Origin: Arthrobacter sp. ISL-28
Lineage (GTDB): Bacteria > Actinomycetota > Actinomycetes > Actinomycetales > Micrococcaceae
Assembly (NCBI RefSeq): GCF_018613875.1
Contig: NZ_JAGGPJ010000006.1
Coordinates: 73,002 to 137,001, forward strand
Length of the DNA: 64,000 nt
Direction of reading: 5' to 3'
In this document: positions 16,166-25,330 of the stretch, one piece after another
Position numbering within the stretch: the stretch's first letter is position 1
Layout of the letters: each line of letters opens with the position of its first letter
Program-made: the position numbers and the translations under genes
Notes under the pieces: model-generated
What the model was told of the DNA's origin: nothing
Databases searched by the model: none
What the model saw: the letters and a program-made list of their open reading frames with translations, nothing else

Positions 16166-17313
16166 CTCGCGGCGGCGGCGGCTGTCTGCAGCCGCTCCAA
16201 GGGCACGGATCCGGCGAAAACTCGGCCGTCATCGGTCAGCAGGACGTTTACGAGGGACGTCGAAATCGCCCTGCCGCCGGGAACAGTGACAGTGGCCTGC
16301 CGCAGCAGCGGGTCCTGCAGCAAAGAATCGACTGATGGCGCGGCATACGGAGCACCATTCGGGGCACCAGCGCGCGCCGGGAAGCCGACGACGGTCTCCC
16401 AGCCGGAGCCGGTCACCGACACAGACTTTCCGGCGGCCGTGGGAGCCTTACCCTCCGCGTGATGCCTGCCCATGTCCTTCTTTAGATGGGGCATGTGCTT
16501 GGCATGGGGTATTTGCGGCAGCACCATTTCCTTGATCGTGGCGCCTGGCGGCGGCGTAAAGTCAAAGAGTCCCGCGTCCGGCGCCTCAAGCGTCAGGCTG
16601 GAGAATGCGGTCCGGAACGCCGGCTCTGCCTGCCCCCGTGCCCGCACTTCCACACTGAGCGGCAGACCCTTCTCCCCGTCGACGGCGATGGCCACGGAAT
16701 CCACCAGCGTTCCCTGCGAGCGCGGCGTCAGCTTCAGGCTGTAGGCCGTGCGCCCGGCCACCTCGACGTCCTCACCCACGGTCACCTCTGTGGAAGAGTC
16801 GATCTTTGCCAGCATCCGGGCGGCCAGTTCTTCCGGCGTGGCCACAGTTCCCGGCATCCGCGATGTTGGTGGCTTGTGGCCTGCGGCCTTGTCCGGCAGC
16901 GTCACGTGGGTGGCCGTGTTGTCCCTGGAGTTGTACAGCCACAGCTCGTTGCCCTGCCGCACTGCGTCCCGCTCGGCGAGCCGGTCCATGACCTGGATCC
17001 GCACCTTGGTGGGTCCGTCGACGTACACCCGTGCAGTGTGCGGCCCGGCCAGCAGTTCGGCAATCGAACCGGCGCCGGCCCCTGCAGTCGGTCCAATCTG
17101 AGGAACGTCCGGCAGACCGAGCTCGGACGTCTGTTCCAAGGTCCCCGACAGGGACTTGGTGGAGTGCTGGCTGATCATGGCGAGCACCTGCGCCGGTGTC
17201 TTGTCTGGCAGCGGGTCCCGGGCGCTCGCGGGCACGGATCCAGTCAGCACTCCGGCAGCGATTACAGCAGGAACGGCCGCGGCGGGCGTCCACCGCAGCC
17301 ACTTGGGGGTCAT
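16162..17313 (-). CDS. LolA-like outer-surface lipoprotein-carrier domain protein
   Basis: 383 aa exported protein, first gene of the ABC exporter operon. An N-terminal signal peptide (AAAVPAVIAAGVLTGSVPASA) precedes a LolA/LppX-like domain (TPAQVLAMISQHSTKSLSGTLEQTSELGLP, in part; GNELWLYNSRDNTATHVTLP). In monoderms this fold is often linked to lipid or lipoprotein handling or to anti-sigma sensing. The pairing with an ABC-2 exporter points to envelope lipid or peptide traffic, which is inference. Confidence 0.75.
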   Translation of the reverse strand: MTPKWLRWTPAAAVPAVIAAGVLTGSVPASARDPLPDKTPAQVLAMISQHSTKSLSGTLEQTSELGLPDVPQIGPTAGAGAGSIAELLAGPHTARVYVDGPTKVRIQVMDRLAERDAVRQGNELWLYNSRDNTATHVTLPDKAAGHKPPTSRMPGTVATPEELAARMLAKIDSSTEVTVGEDVEVAGRTAYSLKLTPRSQGTLVDSVAIAVDGEKGLPLSVEVRARGQAEPAFRTAFSSLTLEAPDAGLFDFTPPPGATIKEMVLPQIPHAKHMPHLKKDMGRHHAEGKAPTAAGKSVSVTGSGWETVVGFPARAGAPNGAPYAAPSVDSLLQDPLLRQATVTVPGGRAISTSLVNVLLTDDGRVFAGSVPLERLQTAAAAAR

Positions 17314-17485
17314 CTCAACTCCGCTCCGACGTCGCAGCTCATATCCTCAGAGTACGCCTCGGCACATCTCCTGACAGCCCCCCCATTCAGCTGGCAGCCC
17401 CCAGCCGGCCTGCCAGCTTTCGGAAGTTCGCTTACTGCGCGAGACTGGACAGGACGCCCCTATTCAGCTTCAGGAGCCTGAGCCA

Positions 17486-18151
17486 ATGCGCAACTTCAAT
17501 GCCCCCGCCAGTGCGGCGGATGAGATGACCGGCATCGTTGGCTTAGCGGCCCAGGGCATCGACGCGTTGGGCGAATGGGGCGTCGGGCTGTTCACACTGG
17601 CCGAAACGGTGTTTCCGCCCATCCCCAGCGAGGTCATCCTTCCCCTCGCAGGATTCCTGACCCGGCAGGGAACCTTGAACATGGGCCTGGTCCTGGGCAC
17701 GAGCACGCTTGGCGCCTATCTGGGTGCCCTTGCACTGTATTTCCTGGGCGCGAAGGTGGGGCTCGAGCGATCCATCCGGCTGCTGTCCAAACTGCCCCTC
17801 GTGGAGCAGGAAGACTTCGAAAGCGCGAATGACTGGTTCCGGCGCCATGGGAAATCCGCGATCTTCTTCGGCCGGCTGCTTCCTGGCGTGCGCAGCCTCA
17901 TTTCGCTGCCGGCAGGGGCCCAGCGGATGCATCTGGTGACGTTCAGCCTCTTCACCATCGCCGGAAGCGGCATCTGGAATGGTGTGCTGCTCAGTTTGGG
18001 TGCACTCCTCGGCCGCCAGTATTCGATGGTCGAACAGTACTCGCGGTACCTCAACTACGCCGTCTACGCGGGCCTGGCCATCTTCGTCGCCTGGCTCATC
18101 ATCCGCTACGTCCGGCGAAGGAAGACGGCTGCCGAACGGCCACAGCCCTAG
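17486..18151 (+). CDS. DedA family membrane protein
   Basis: 221 aa integral membrane protein of the DedA/SNARE-associated family. Family hallmarks are seen: FPPIPSEVILPLAGFL near the N-terminus and the FFGRLLPGVRSLISLPAGAQRM motif (in part) with the conserved R residues. Family members are implicated in membrane lipid carrier flipping and proton homeostasis. It ends at a 17-bp tandem repeat and is convergent with the dikinase. Confidence 0.92.
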   Translation: MRNFNAPASAADEMTGIVGLAAQGIDALGEWGVGLFTLAETVFPPIPSEVILPLAGFLTRQGTLNMGLVLGTSTLGAYLGALALYFLGAKVGLERSIRLLSKLPLVEQEDFESANDWFRRHGKSAIFFGRLLPGVRSLISLPAGAQRMHLVTFSLFTIAGSGIWNGVLLSLGALLGRQYSMVEQYSRYLNYAVYAGLAIFVAWLIIRYVRRRKTAAERPQP

Positions 18152-18196
18152 CTGCCGGGACCCGCTAACTGCCCGGATCCGCTAACTGCCGGGAGC
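18152..18196. repeat. 17-bp tandem repeat at convergent gene ends
   Basis: Two full units and one partial unit of CTGCCGGGACCCGCTAA (18152-18168, 18169-18185, 18186-18196, each slightly diverged). The repeat contains the TAG stop of the dikinase gene and a duplicated in-register TAG beyond it. Confidence 0.8.
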
Positions 18197-20881
18197 CACC
18201 GTGCCGGCGCCGCCGTCGACCGTTATCTGCTGGCCGGTCCGCAGGAGCGACGTTGCGTCCGCGACGCCGACCACGGCGGGGATGCCGTACTCCCTGGCCA
18301 CCACCGCGCCGTGTGAGTTTGGGCCGCCCATTTCCATGACCAGGCCGCCGGCCGTGAGGAAGAGCGGAGTCCAGCCGGGGTCCGTGGAGGGCGCCACGAG
18401 GATCTCGCCCGGTTCCAGGTGTGCCCCCACCGGGTCCAGGATGACTCGCGCCGGGGCGGTTACTGTTCCCGCGGACGCGGGGCTTCCGGTCAGGGCACCG
18501 TCCGAGGCGGCTGCACCGCCGGAAAGCAGGGTTTCCGGCTCGGTGCCGTCGGAAAGGAGCAGCCGGGGAATGTGGCGCCGCTCCAGCTCCAGGTAGTAGG
18601 CTCCCTGCCGACGAGCCACGAGGTCCTGCAGGTCAGCGCCGTCCAGGGCCTGCCGCACCTCGGCAAAGTCGAGGAAGAAGACGTCGTGCGCCCTCGCAAT
18701 CCGTTCCGCGGCAGCCAGCTCAGCACCCACCTCGGCCATCTGGCGCCGGACTTCCGCCAGTGCCAGGACGATCTGGTATTTGGGGCGTTCACGCAGACCG
18801 ATGTAGAGCCGCGCCCGCCTGAGCGCCGCCTGGACAACCGCACCGCGGACGCGTCCCCTGGACTTCGCCTCGGCCACGAGCCGGGCAATCTGGGCCTCCG
18901 CCTCAGCCTCCGCCTTCCGGAACTGCCGGTCCGGGGCCAGTGTGGGGTCCTCGAGCCGAAGGTAATTTGCCAGGGTGCCGAGGAGGTGGGTGGGGTCGTC
19001 CCTCCAGCGGGGCATGCCGACGTCGATTTCTGCAACTGCACGGTGACCGTAGCGCTCCAGGAAGCGGCTCAGGCCCGACTGCACCGCTGGGGCCAACTCC
19101 CCCGCGCTGAAGCGCTGCGCGAGCACCGCGGGCGGCTGGTCGGCAAACATCCTGCGTGCTTCGGGGTCGGCCTGGATCTCCGTGGCCAGCTGCCACAGTT
19201 CCAGGTCCATCTCCGTGGTGACGTTGTTTGGCAGCCCGCGAAGAATGGGCTGCAGATCGCTTCGCCGTCTGGGTCCGCCCAGCAGTTTCCCGGCGAGCGC
19301 CAACAGCGCGAAGCCAAGAGCCGGCAGGGGCAGGATCGACGGAACGATCGGAAAAACGTGTGAGAGCACCCGCTCGGCATGGTCAAGCCGCTGCCGGGCA
19401 GAAACCGGGGCCGGAAGTTCCAGGGCCTTGTTGAATTCCTTGCTGAACTTCTCGACGCGGCGCAGCGCGGCTCCTGGCCGGAACAGGGCACGCAGCAGGG
19501 ACTCAGGCACGCGCCCGTGGATGGCCACGGGCACCACATGCTTTAGGAGGCCCCAGGGCGTGCGGCGGGTGATCGAAAAACGCGGGTCGTCAAAGAGCCG
19601 GCGCAGCACGGCCGCGGAGCGCGCCTCCATGACGTCGAAGGCCTTCGGGACGATCCGGCGTCCCACGCTGCTCCGCGCCACAGCCGTCAGATCCACGAAG
19701 ATGCGCTGGCCCGCTTCGGCGAATGGTGGAGGACCCGTCCGGGTGTCGGGTACTTCGAATCCTGCCGCACGGGCCACCGAGGACCCGAGGAGCCGGAAGG
19801 CCGCGATGCCCATAGGGGTCAGGGGCCGGGTGAGCCCCTGCGCCAGGCTGAAACAGAGAAAGACCCTGGTGCCGTCAACCGGCGGCGGTGCGCCGGGCGG
19901 CCGGGTAACTGCGGGCACGGGGTAGAGCGTGGTGATGGGTCGGGACTGCGTCAGCCAGGCCCCGCCCTCGGTGTCGATGGCCCATTCCAGGTCCTGCGGT
20001 GCCCCGAAGTGGTTTTCGGCCCTGCCGCCCAGCGCGGCCAGCTCCCGAACCTGCCGGTCCGTGAGGCAGGGTTTTTCCTCCGCTGCAGTGTGGTCCACGC
20101 TTTCGGTGCCGCCTCCGGGCAGCGGGCGGATGACGAGGCGCTTGTCTCCCAGCCGGCGCTCCACAATTCTCCCGGACACGCTGTCCACCACGAAGTGGTC
20201 GGGATTGACGGCGCCGGACACCACGGCCTCGCCCAGCCCGGGGCTGGCGTCAATCACCGTCTCACGGCGGCGGCCGGTCAGAGGGTTCGCGGTGAACATG
20301 ACCCCCGCTGATGCAGCGTCCACCATGCGCTGCACGACGACGGCGAGCGCCACCGCGGACGGGTCAATGCCGCGGCTGGCCCGGTAAGCAACCGCCCGAT
20401 CCGTCCAGAGCGAGGCCCAGCAGTTGCGTACGGCGGCCAGCAAGGCGTCGGCGCCCACCACGTTCAGGTAGGTGTCCTGCTGGCCTGCGAAACTGGCGAA
20501 CGGCAGGTCCTCCGCCGTAGCCGATGATCTGACCGCAACCGGAACATCGGGCCGCTCTGCTCCACCCAGCGCCGCGTAGGCCGCCTGCACCTCGCCGGCG
20601 ATTCCTGCCGGCAGTTCGGCCGCCGTAATCATGCCGCGGGCGCGGCCTGCCAGCCTGGCGAGCGTGACAAGATCGTCGGCCGCCGTGGCGTGCAGGGCGT
20701 GGTGGACGTCCTCGAGGCCGAGCGGCACCGTCGCCTGGCGATATGCCTCAGTGGTGAGACAAAAGCCCTCCGGCGCCGGCAGACCGGCAGACAAAAGCTC
20801 GCCGAGGTTGGCGGCCTTACCGCCAACACGGGAGAGCATGCTGGCATTGATCCCGCTCAGGCCGAGAACCAGCGAGCCCAT
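18182..20881 (-). CDS. PEP synthase/rifampin phosphotransferase-like dikinase
   Basis: 899 aa three-domain phosphotransferase. An N-terminal ATP-grasp part (GGKAANLGELLSAGLPAPEG; AVRSSATAEDLPFASFAGQQ; FTANPLTGRR), a long central domain (about residues 330-790) and a C-terminal swivelling His domain with H857 (GGPNSHGAVVARE) are all present. Length and order match rifampin phosphotransferase (Rph) rather than classical PEP synthase, whose PEP-binding barrel is not seen. It probably uses ATP to phosphorylate a small acceptor through the His. No rifamycin-associated upstream element was seen, so the substrate is open. It lies 3 bp after the stress protein in an operon. Confidence 0.8.
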   Translation of the reverse strand: MGSLVLGLSGINASMLSRVGGKAANLGELLSAGLPAPEGFCLTTEAYRQATVPLGLEDVHHALHATAADDLVTLARLAGRARGMITAAELPAGIAGEVQAAYAALGGAERPDVPVAVRSSATAEDLPFASFAGQQDTYLNVVGADALLAAVRNCWASLWTDRAVAYRASRGIDPSAVALAVVVQRMVDAASAGVMFTANPLTGRRRETVIDASPGLGEAVVSGAVNPDHFVVDSVSGRIVERRLGDKRLVIRPLPGGGTESVDHTAAEEKPCLTDRQVRELAALGGRAENHFGAPQDLEWAIDTEGGAWLTQSRPITTLYPVPAVTRPPGAPPPVDGTRVFLCFSLAQGLTRPLTPMGIAAFRLLGSSVARAAGFEVPDTRTGPPPFAEAGQRIFVDLTAVARSSVGRRIVPKAFDVMEARSAAVLRRLFDDPRFSITRRTPWGLLKHVVPVAIHGRVPESLLRALFRPGAALRRVEKFSKEFNKALELPAPVSARQRLDHAERVLSHVFPIVPSILPLPALGFALLALAGKLLGGPRRRSDLQPILRGLPNNVTTEMDLELWQLATEIQADPEARRMFADQPPAVLAQRFSAGELAPAVQSGLSRFLERYGHRAVAEIDVGMPRWRDDPTHLLGTLANYLRLEDPTLAPDRQFRKAEAEAEAQIARLVAEAKSRGRVRGAVVQAALRRARLYIGLRERPKYQIVLALAEVRRQMAEVGAELAAAERIARAHDVFFLDFAEVRQALDGADLQDLVARRQGAYYLELERRHIPRLLLSDGTEPETLLSGGAAASDGALTGSPASAGTVTAPARVILDPVGAHLEPGEILVAPSTDPGWTPLFLTAGGLVMEMGGPNSHGAVVAREYGIPAVVGVADATSLLRTGQQITVDGGAGTVAPGS

Positions 20882-20884
20882 GGA

Positions 20885-21922
20885 TTATGCGGCGCCCAGC
20901 ATGGGTCCGAAGCTGCTGCGGTCTGCGAGCCGTGGGTCATCCCGGTCCGGCACGACCATGACGGGACTCTTGGCGTGGTGCAGGACGCCGTCGGAAGTGG
21001 ACCCTAGGAGCATCCCGGTGAAACCGCCGCGGCCGCGGGTGCCTACCACCACCAGTTCCACATGGCGGCTGGCCTCAACGAGTACGTCCACGGGGGAGCC
21101 GTCCAGGAGCCGGGTTTCGATGACGAGGCGCGGGAAGTGGCTTTGCAGCCAGGCGACGCCGGCCTTCAGCTGGAGCTGGATGTCCGCGAACAGCGCCTCC
21201 CTGTCCATTGGGGCCGGAACCCACGCCAAGGATCCGCTGTACTGGGGCACGGCGCAGATCACCCGAAGCGGCGCGGCGAGGCGTTCGGCCTGGGCCGCGG
21301 CTTCCAGCACTGCGACACGGGCCTGTTCCGAACCGTCCACACCCACCACGACGATATTCTCCACGGGACCGCGGCCGGCCTTGGCCTGTTCCGCCTGGAT
21401 GTGTTTGTCCTGCGTGGTTTCACCCAGCCTGTCCGCGCAGATCAGGGGCACGGTCACGGTGGGGCACTTGGCGTGCGCCGGCAGCGCGCTGCTGACGGAG
21501 CCGAGGAGCCGGCCCACGAAGCCGCCACGGCCGCGGGTTCCAACAACCAGGAGTTCCGCGGTTTCCGACATTTCCAGCAGCACTCCGGAGGCATCACCGT
21601 TTTCGACGCTGGCGCTGACGTCGATGGTATAGCGAGCAACCTTGTCCACCGCGTGTTTCAGGATGGCCTCGGCGCCCTCGCGGATCACCGAGTCGTCCAC
21701 CGTGGCGTATCCGCCATCAAGGCCTGACGCGGCGAAGATGGGAACCGAGTAAGCGGTGACTATATGGAGCGGACGACGGCGGCGCTCGGCTTCGCGGGCA
21801 GCCCAAACCAGGGCGCACTGCCCATGGTCAGAGCCGTCGACGCCGACCACTATCCCGTCGGGCCTGGCCGACCTGCGGTCGCCATCCCATGCCGGGTCCG
21901 GATGCATCTCATGTGCGTCCAT
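20885..21922 (-). CDS. Tandem-domain universal stress protein
   Basis: 345 aa with two UspA domains (about residues 22-165 and 185-335). Each begins with a strand and ATP-binding Asp (IVVGVDGSDHG; IVVVGVDGSEQA) and ends with the nucleotide-binding GxxGxGG element (VVGTRGRGGFVGRLLGSVS and VVGTRGRGGFTGMLLGSTS). A GAGGAGG ribosome site precedes the ATG. Cotranscribed with the dikinase, which suggests a joint role in stress or dormancy. Confidence 0.93.
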   Translation of the reverse strand: MDAHEMHPDPAWDGDRRSARPDGIVVGVDGSDHGQCALVWAAREAERRRRPLHIVTAYSVPIFAASGLDGGYATVDDSVIREGAEAILKHAVDKVARYTIDVSASVENGDASGVLLEMSETAELLVVGTRGRGGFVGRLLGSVSSALPAHAKCPTVTVPLICADRLGETTQDKHIQAEQAKAGRGPVENIVVVGVDGSEQARVAVLEAAAQAERLAAPLRVICAVPQYSGSLAWVPAPMDREALFADIQLQLKAGVAWLQSHFPRLVIETRLLDGSPVDVLVEASRHVELVVVGTRGRGGFTGMLLGSTSDGVLHHAKSPVMVVPDRDDPRLADRSSFGPMLGAA

Positions 21923-22347
21923 TGGGTCCGCCTCCTCGCGTACTGCCCTGATGATGCGGCTATTCTGCCAGATTCAGGCACCCTCGCCGGCACCGGCAGG
22001 CCGTTGTTGCCCGGTGGTAAAAGGCCTGCTGTTAAGCACAACTATTCTCGGTCGGCGAGTACTTAGCAAGCACGCCAGGCGGGCCTCTCCGACCGCCTGA
22101 CCTGCGCTTTCTTGCGCCCACATGCAGCGTTGCCGTCCGGGGCTCGTCCCTGTTCCGGGCGGCTCCTGCAGACATGTTCCGCGAGGGCTACCCAGCGCCA
22201 CAAAAACTCTGTAGTCTTCGAGGCACTGTTGATCCGGAATTGTGTTGAACGCGGCTCCGGACCATCTTTTGTGTCTGCTTGCTGGGGCAGCGGGCCGTGC
22301 GGGGCGTGCCCGCCCTGCACTTCGAAAAATTCGAGGAGGAAGCTGTA
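21923..22347. other. 425-bp divergent intergenic region
   Basis: It separates the stress protein (-) from the flavoprotein-like gene (+). No gene, tRNA or clear promoter was recognised. The only structure noted is a weak inverted repeat CAGGCGG / CCGCCTG (22076-22099). Promoters for both flanking genes are expected here. Confidence 0.35.
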
Positions 22348-22989
22348 GTGTCAAGCACGCCTGGTCTCAGCAGGGCTGAACGGACCACCACGGTGGTCAT
22401 CGGCGCGGGCCTTCCCGGTCTCGCCATCGCCACCGAACTCCGGCGCCGTGGAGTGGATTCGATCATCGTGAGCGGCCTGGAGTCCCCCGGCGCTAACCAG
22501 GCCCCCCAGACAGCGCCCCTGCAACGGTGCGATACGCCGGGCGCCTCCTCGCGGGAGGAGCGCAACGAGATCCTCCGCCACCTCCGCAACTACGCCGCAA
22601 GCCACCAGCTGGATATCCGGAATGACACGTCAGCGGTGTTGCTCGACAAAATGGGCTCCGGGACAGCTGACTCCGCCCTTCACCGCTGGGCCGTCCATAC
22701 CCCCGATGGCGTGCTGTTGGCAGACCACATCGTCCTCACGCGCTGCGCCAACAGCCAGCTGCGCCGCATCCTCACCGATCTCGGCATCTCGGTGGGCCAG
22801 AATCTGGTGGCCGCCATGCGCGCCATCGGCATCTATCTGGTGGGAGTGGGTGAGCTCATCACCCCCACCCCCAAGGAAATGCTGCGGCAGGCCAAGGTGG
22901 TGGGCCAGGCTATCTCGGCCAAGGTTCATCCGGACAGCGTCCCGTCCGTCCTGACCGGAAGCTTCGCAGCCCTCCCCGCACCCCTATAA
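22348..22989 (+). CDS. Rossmann-fold protein, truncated flavoprotein-like
   Basis: 213 aa from the GTG at 22348, seven bases behind GAGGAGGA. It opens with a dinucleotide-binding fold TTVVIGAGLPGLAIATELRRRG (GxGxxG) as in FAD/NAD monooxygenases, but lacks the substrate and second FAD regions of a full enzyme. The C-terminal half has LADHIVLTRCANSQLRRIL and ends SFAALPAPL. It could be a stand-alone domain protein or a relic that is still translated. Function unknown. Confidence 0.7.
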   Translation: MSSTPGLSRAERTTTVVIGAGLPGLAIATELRRRGVDSIIVSGLESPGANQAPQTAPLQRCDTPGASSREERNEILRHLRNYAASHQLDIRNDTSAVLLDKMGSGTADSALHRWAVHTPDGVLLADHIVLTRCANSQLRRILTDLGISVGQNLVAAMRAIGIYLVGVGELITPTPKEMLRQAKVVGQAISAKVHPDSVPSVLTGSFAALPAPL

Positions 22990-23040
22990 GGCGGGTCGTA
23001 TAGTTTCCCCGTCCAGGCTTCGCGACCAGCGTGTGCCGGT

Positions 23041-23640
23041 CTAGCGTGTGCCGGCGCCGGGATCCTCATCGTCGTTGCCGGTAACGATTTTCCGGCGTGC
23101 CAGGACAGCGAGCGTCACAAGGAGTCCCGCCGCCACGACACCAAACATCACGACGCTCCACGGGAACGGTTCAGAGGTATCCGGTGCGACCTCCGGCGCC
23201 GGGGTGACGCCGGGCTCGGGCGTGCCGACCGTGGGAACCGGGGCCGCCGTCGAGCCCGTTGCCCCCGCCGTCGCCGTGAAGGTGAACGTCCCCTCAATGG
23301 GGTGCGAGTCCGAACTGACCACACGCCACACCACGGTGTACTTGCCTGCGGGCGCGCCGTCGCGCAGCTTCTGCGAGGCCACGTTGTCCACGATCTCCAC
23401 CTTGCCGTCAGCCCAGTCAGTGCCGGCGGCATCGCTGACCTTGACCTGCGAGCCCAGGCCCAGGGGGTCCCTGTTGAACGTGATGGACACCTTGGCCGGA
23501 GGGGCGGCCACGGTGCTGCTGTCGGCCGGGCTGCTTGACTCGGCAGCGTCGTGGGCATAGGCCGGAACGGCGGCCAAAAGCAGAGCAGCAAAAGCGACGG
23601 CACCAAGGATGGCGGTCAGCAGTTGGCGGATGGAACGCAT
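23041..23640 (-). CDS. copC: CopC-domain copper-binding protein
   Basis: 199 aa exported, membrane-anchored protein. The signal peptide cleaves after AYA, leaving His30 as the mature N-terminus, the typical Cu(II) ligand of CopC, with a second candidate His in SSDSHPIEG. A Thr/Pro/Val linker leads to a C-terminal membrane helix (PWSVVMFGVVAAGLLVTLAVLARR, in part). The YcnJ/CopD part of longer homologues is absent. Start at 23640 chosen because it begins the signal peptide. Role: periplasm-side copper binding. Confidence 0.9.
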   Translation of the reverse strand: MRSIRQLLTAILGAVAFAALLLAAVPAYAHDAAESSSPADSSTVAAPPAKVSITFNRDPLGLGSQVKVSDAAGTDWADGKVEIVDNVASQKLRDGAPAGKYTVVWRVVSSDSHPIEGTFTFTATAGATGSTAAPVPTVGTPEPGVTPAPEVAPDTSEPFPWSVVMFGVVAAGLLVTLAVLARRKIVTGNDDEDPGAGTR

Positions 23641-23748
23641 GGGCGGATTTCTCCTCGTGTTGGCTTCCTTACAGACTAGGCGAATTTGCCTGGGGCATCC
23701 CCGCGACCCAATAGGATGCAACCAACCCCAAAATCTCCCGGAGGACTA

Positions 23749-25191
23749 ATGCTTAAGCAGGGCTCTGCACTGGACCGGTACTTCAAGATTTCCGAACGGG
23801 GGTCAAACTTCTCCCGAGAGATCCGCGGCGGTTTTGCGACATTCTTCGCGATGAGCTACATCGTGGTGCTGAACCCCCTGATCCTTTCCGGCCCGGATTC
23901 CTCCGGAGCCAGCCTCGGTTTTCCGGCCGTGGCGGCTGCCACCGCGTTCGTGGCAGGCATCCTGACCATCCTCATGGGCGCCTGGGCCAAGCACCCGTTC
24001 GCGATGGCCACCGGACTTGGGGTCAACGCCTTCGTGGCGGTCACTGTCGCCACCAATCCGGGCCTTACCTGGCAGGACATGATGGGCATGGTGATGTTCT
24101 CTGGCCTCACCATGCTGATCCTCGTGCTCACCGGCTTCCGGACGGCCGTCTTCAGGGCAGTGCCCGAAGGCCTCAAGACGGCGATTGTGGTGGGCATCGG
24201 CCTGTTCATCGCCCTGATCGGACTGGTCAACGCGGGCTTTGTGCGCCGCATCCCCGACGTCGCCGGCACCACAGTCCCGGTGGGTCTCGGTTTTGACGGC
24301 AAGCTCCTCGGCTGGCCCACGCTGGTGTTCGTGTTCGGACTCGTCCTGACCATGGGCCTGCTGGTACGCGGCGTCAAGGGCGCCATTTTGATCGGCATCG
24401 TCTCCTCCACCATCCTGTCCGTGATTCTTGAATTCACGCTGCATATCGGTCCCAGCGTTGACGGTGAAAACTACAATCCGCAAGGCTGGTCCCTCGTTGC
24501 CCCCACATTCACGGAATGGGCGGCCCCGGACCTCTCCCTCCTTGGAAAGGCCAATCCCATCGGCGCGTTCGAACACCTCGGCTTTCTCGCCGCAACCCTT
24601 CTGGCCTTCGTAATCCTGCTCAGCATCTTCTTTGACGCCATGGGCACCATGGTGGGCCTGGCCAATGAAGCCGGAACGGTGGACGAGGAGGGCAACATCC
24701 CCAACGTCGACCGCGTGCTGCAGGTCGATGCACTCGGCGCCATTGTGGGTGGCGGCGCGTCCGTGTCCTCCAACCAGATCTACGTCGAATCCGGCGCCGG
24801 CATCGGCGAAGGAGCGCGGACCGGCCTGGCCTCGATCGTGACCGGCCTGCTGTTCCTGGTAGCCATGTTCTTCACCCCGCTCATCAACCTGGTGCCATTC
24901 GAAGCCGTGGCCCCCGCGTTGGTGGTGGTGGGCTTCATGATGGCGGCCCAAGTGGGCAAGATCGACTGGACGGACTGGGGCATCGCCCTCCCGGCCTTCC
25001 TGACCTTCACGCTGATGCCGTTTACGTACTCGATCGCCAACGGCCTGGGCGCTGGATTCATCTCCTACGTCCTCATCCGGACCTTCCAGGGCCGGGCCCG
25101 CGACGTCCACCCGCTCATGTGGGCTGTGGCCGCCGCGTTCGTCCTGTTCTTCGGCATCGGGCCCATCGAGCAGGCTCTGGGCATGGAGTAG
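23749..25191 (+). CDS. NCS2 family purine permease
   Basis: 480 aa membrane protein of the AzgA-like branch of NCS2, which imports guanine, hypoxanthine or adenine with protons. It starts at the ATG at 23749 behind CGGAGGAC. The N-terminus carries RGGFATFFAMSYIVVLNPLIL. The second half carries FDAMGTMVGLANEAGTVDEEG and the family-typical SSNQIYVESGAGIGEGARTGLASIV (in part). About 12-14 helices are predicted. It precedes hutG on the same strand by 139 bp, so it is probably a separate unit. Confidence 0.92.
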   Translation: MLKQGSALDRYFKISERGSNFSREIRGGFATFFAMSYIVVLNPLILSGPDSSGASLGFPAVAAATAFVAGILTILMGAWAKHPFAMATGLGVNAFVAVTVATNPGLTWQDMMGMVMFSGLTMLILVLTGFRTAVFRAVPEGLKTAIVVGIGLFIALIGLVNAGFVRRIPDVAGTTVPVGLGFDGKLLGWPTLVFVFGLVLTMGLLVRGVKGAILIGIVSSTILSVILEFTLHIGPSVDGENYNPQGWSLVAPTFTEWAAPDLSLLGKANPIGAFEHLGFLAATLLAFVILLSIFFDAMGTMVGLANEAGTVDEEGNIPNVDRVLQVDALGAIVGGGASVSSNQIYVESGAGIGEGARTGLASIVTGLLFLVAMFFTPLINLVPFEAVAPALVVVGFMMAAQVGKIDWTDWGIALPAFLTFTLMPFTYSIANGLGAGFISYVLIRTFQGRARDVHPLMWAVAAAFVLFFGIGPIEQALGME

Positions 25192-25330
25192 GCGCCTCGT
25201 CCAGATCGGGTTGTAGAGGCCGCTCGACACTGCCGCCACATGCCATCTCGCGGTAAGGGTTTCCGGGATTACAGACAGGACGACGGCGGCATGGCTGGTT
25301 TTCGACCTGCCGTTGAGGTGAGCTTGGAAC

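Noticed and set aside
18182..20881. Classical PEP synthase or pyruvate phosphate dikinase.
   Set aside because: The C-terminal PEP-binding barrel is not seen and the His domain is at the C-terminus, as in rifampin phosphotransferases.
23641..23748. Purine riboswitch before the NCS2 permease.
   Set aside because: The 108-bp gap lacks the conserved three-way-junction sequences; only a ribosome site is seen.
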